Shown: one piece after another, positions 35,567 through 35,799 of the stretch
Layout: each line of letters opens with the position of its first letter
How positions within the stretch are numbered: the stretch's first letter is position 1
Virus record (IMG/VR): IMGVR_UViG_3300033143_003155
Coordinates: 1-35,799 of that record
Strand: one strand, 5' to 3'
Length of the DNA: 35,799 nt
Source: a virus
The notes under the pieces: model-generated
The model's input: only the letters and a program-made list of their open reading frames with translations
What the model was told of the DNA's origin: nothing
The model's database searches: none
Translations under genes and position numbers: made by a program

Positions 35567-35799
35567 ATGCCAAACCCAGGTCAAGCTTCAATAAAAGCAA
35601 TAATCATTAGTACACCACTCTCGGTAAAAGGCTTTAATACAACATTCGTAGATGGTATATTCACTAACCAATTAGCACAAGGAATATCAGATGGTTGGGG
35701 ATCATTATATCCTACTACACCTAGTACATGTGAGAATGGAATAGACGCCGCTTTATCATCATTTATTAATAGTGGTTGGGAAGGTCAAGATTATATACG
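35567..35799 (+). CDS. partial gene running off the window end
   Basis: ATG 35567 with TAGGAC upstream opens a frame that continues past the window end (77 codons seen). It begins MPNPGQASIKAIIISTPLSVKGFN and contains FVDGIFTNQLAQGISDGWGSLY. It follows the spike gene, so a baseplate or spike-tip role is likely. The type cannot be judged from this fragment. Confidence 0.6.
   Translation, partial: MPNPGQASIKAIIISTPLSVKGFNTTFVDGIFTNQLAQGISDGWGSLYPTTPSTCENGIDAALSSFINSGWEGQDYI

Noticed and set aside
1-35799. CRISPR array, insertion sequence or integrase/attachment site
   Set aside because: No regularly spaced direct repeats, transposase, recombinase or terminal inverted repeats were seen.

Overview
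The window is part of the genome of a T4-like contractile-tailed phage (myovirus). Recognisable T4-family genes are both subunits of the type II topoisomerase (39, 52), RNase H (rnh), DNA ligase (30), thymidylate synthase (td), a dsbA-like gene, the late-transcription co-activator (33), the helicase loader (59), the single-stranded DNA binding protein (32), the head-completion nuclease (4) and baseplate/tail genes (26, a tape-measure candidate, 48/54-like, 53, 27, 5). The DNA is AT-rich, genes are packed with ATGA or TAATG junctions, and Shine-Dalgarno sites are clear. The host is a bacterium, most likely Gram-negative, but the sequence does not identify it.

Region 1 (1-3.8 kb) is a tRNA array with twelve tRNA genes visible: Asp, Leu(TAG), His, Leu(TAA), Thr, Trp-like, Arg, Lys, Gly(GCC), Gly(TCC), Gln and Leu(CAA). 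It is interleaved with small protein genes, including a DUF458/YkuK-type RNase H-fold protein and a macro-domain protein. Between the tRNAs lie five segments that fold into compact non-tRNA structures. Two end in CCA plus the same GTTTT trailer as the tRNAs, and three can form pseudoknots or loop-bulge contacts. They recall the stable RNAs C and D of the T4 tRNA cluster and are the most novel part of the window. The three Leu-anticodon tRNAs have short variable loops, whereas Gln and Gly(TCC) have long ones.

Region 2 (3.8-8.8 kb) holds small accessory genes: a CxxCxGxG zinc protein, a HExxH protein, small membrane proteins, a YqiA-like esterase, a complete quinolinate synthase (NadA) and a stand-alone EF-Ts N-terminal (TS-N/UBA) domain.

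Region 3 (8.8-27.3 kb) is the replication, nucleotide and RNA metabolism block. Between the two topoisomerase subunits sits an RNA-repair pair: a polynucleotide kinase fused to a metallophosphoesterase, then a T4 Rnl1-type RNA ligase. Next come a phosphoribosyltransferase, rnh, ligase, a PD-(D/E)XK exonuclease, td, a secreted SleB-type cell-wall hydrolase, a dsbA-like protein, a DHH phosphoesterase, 33, 59 and 32. A strong hairpin terminator follows gene 32.

Region 4 (27.4-35.8 kb) is structural. A leftward operon (gene 4, a conserved unknown, a tail-tube-fold protein, gp26-like chaperone, tape-measure candidate) and a rightward operon (48/54-like, 53, 27, 5, partial next gene) diverge from a perfect 22-bp palindrome that places the T4 late promoter element TATAAATA on both strands. 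The gp26-like gene ends with a TTTTTTC slippery site that would give a -1 frameshifted extension of 61 residues, the arrangement known for tail-assembly chaperones upstream of tape-measure genes.

The tRNA array, structured RNAs, RNA kinase/phosphatase/ligase, macro domain, TS-N domain, RNase H-fold protein and DHH phosphoesterase suggest heavy investment in RNA and translation maintenance. NadA adds an NAD supply function. That these form one counter-defence programme is inference.
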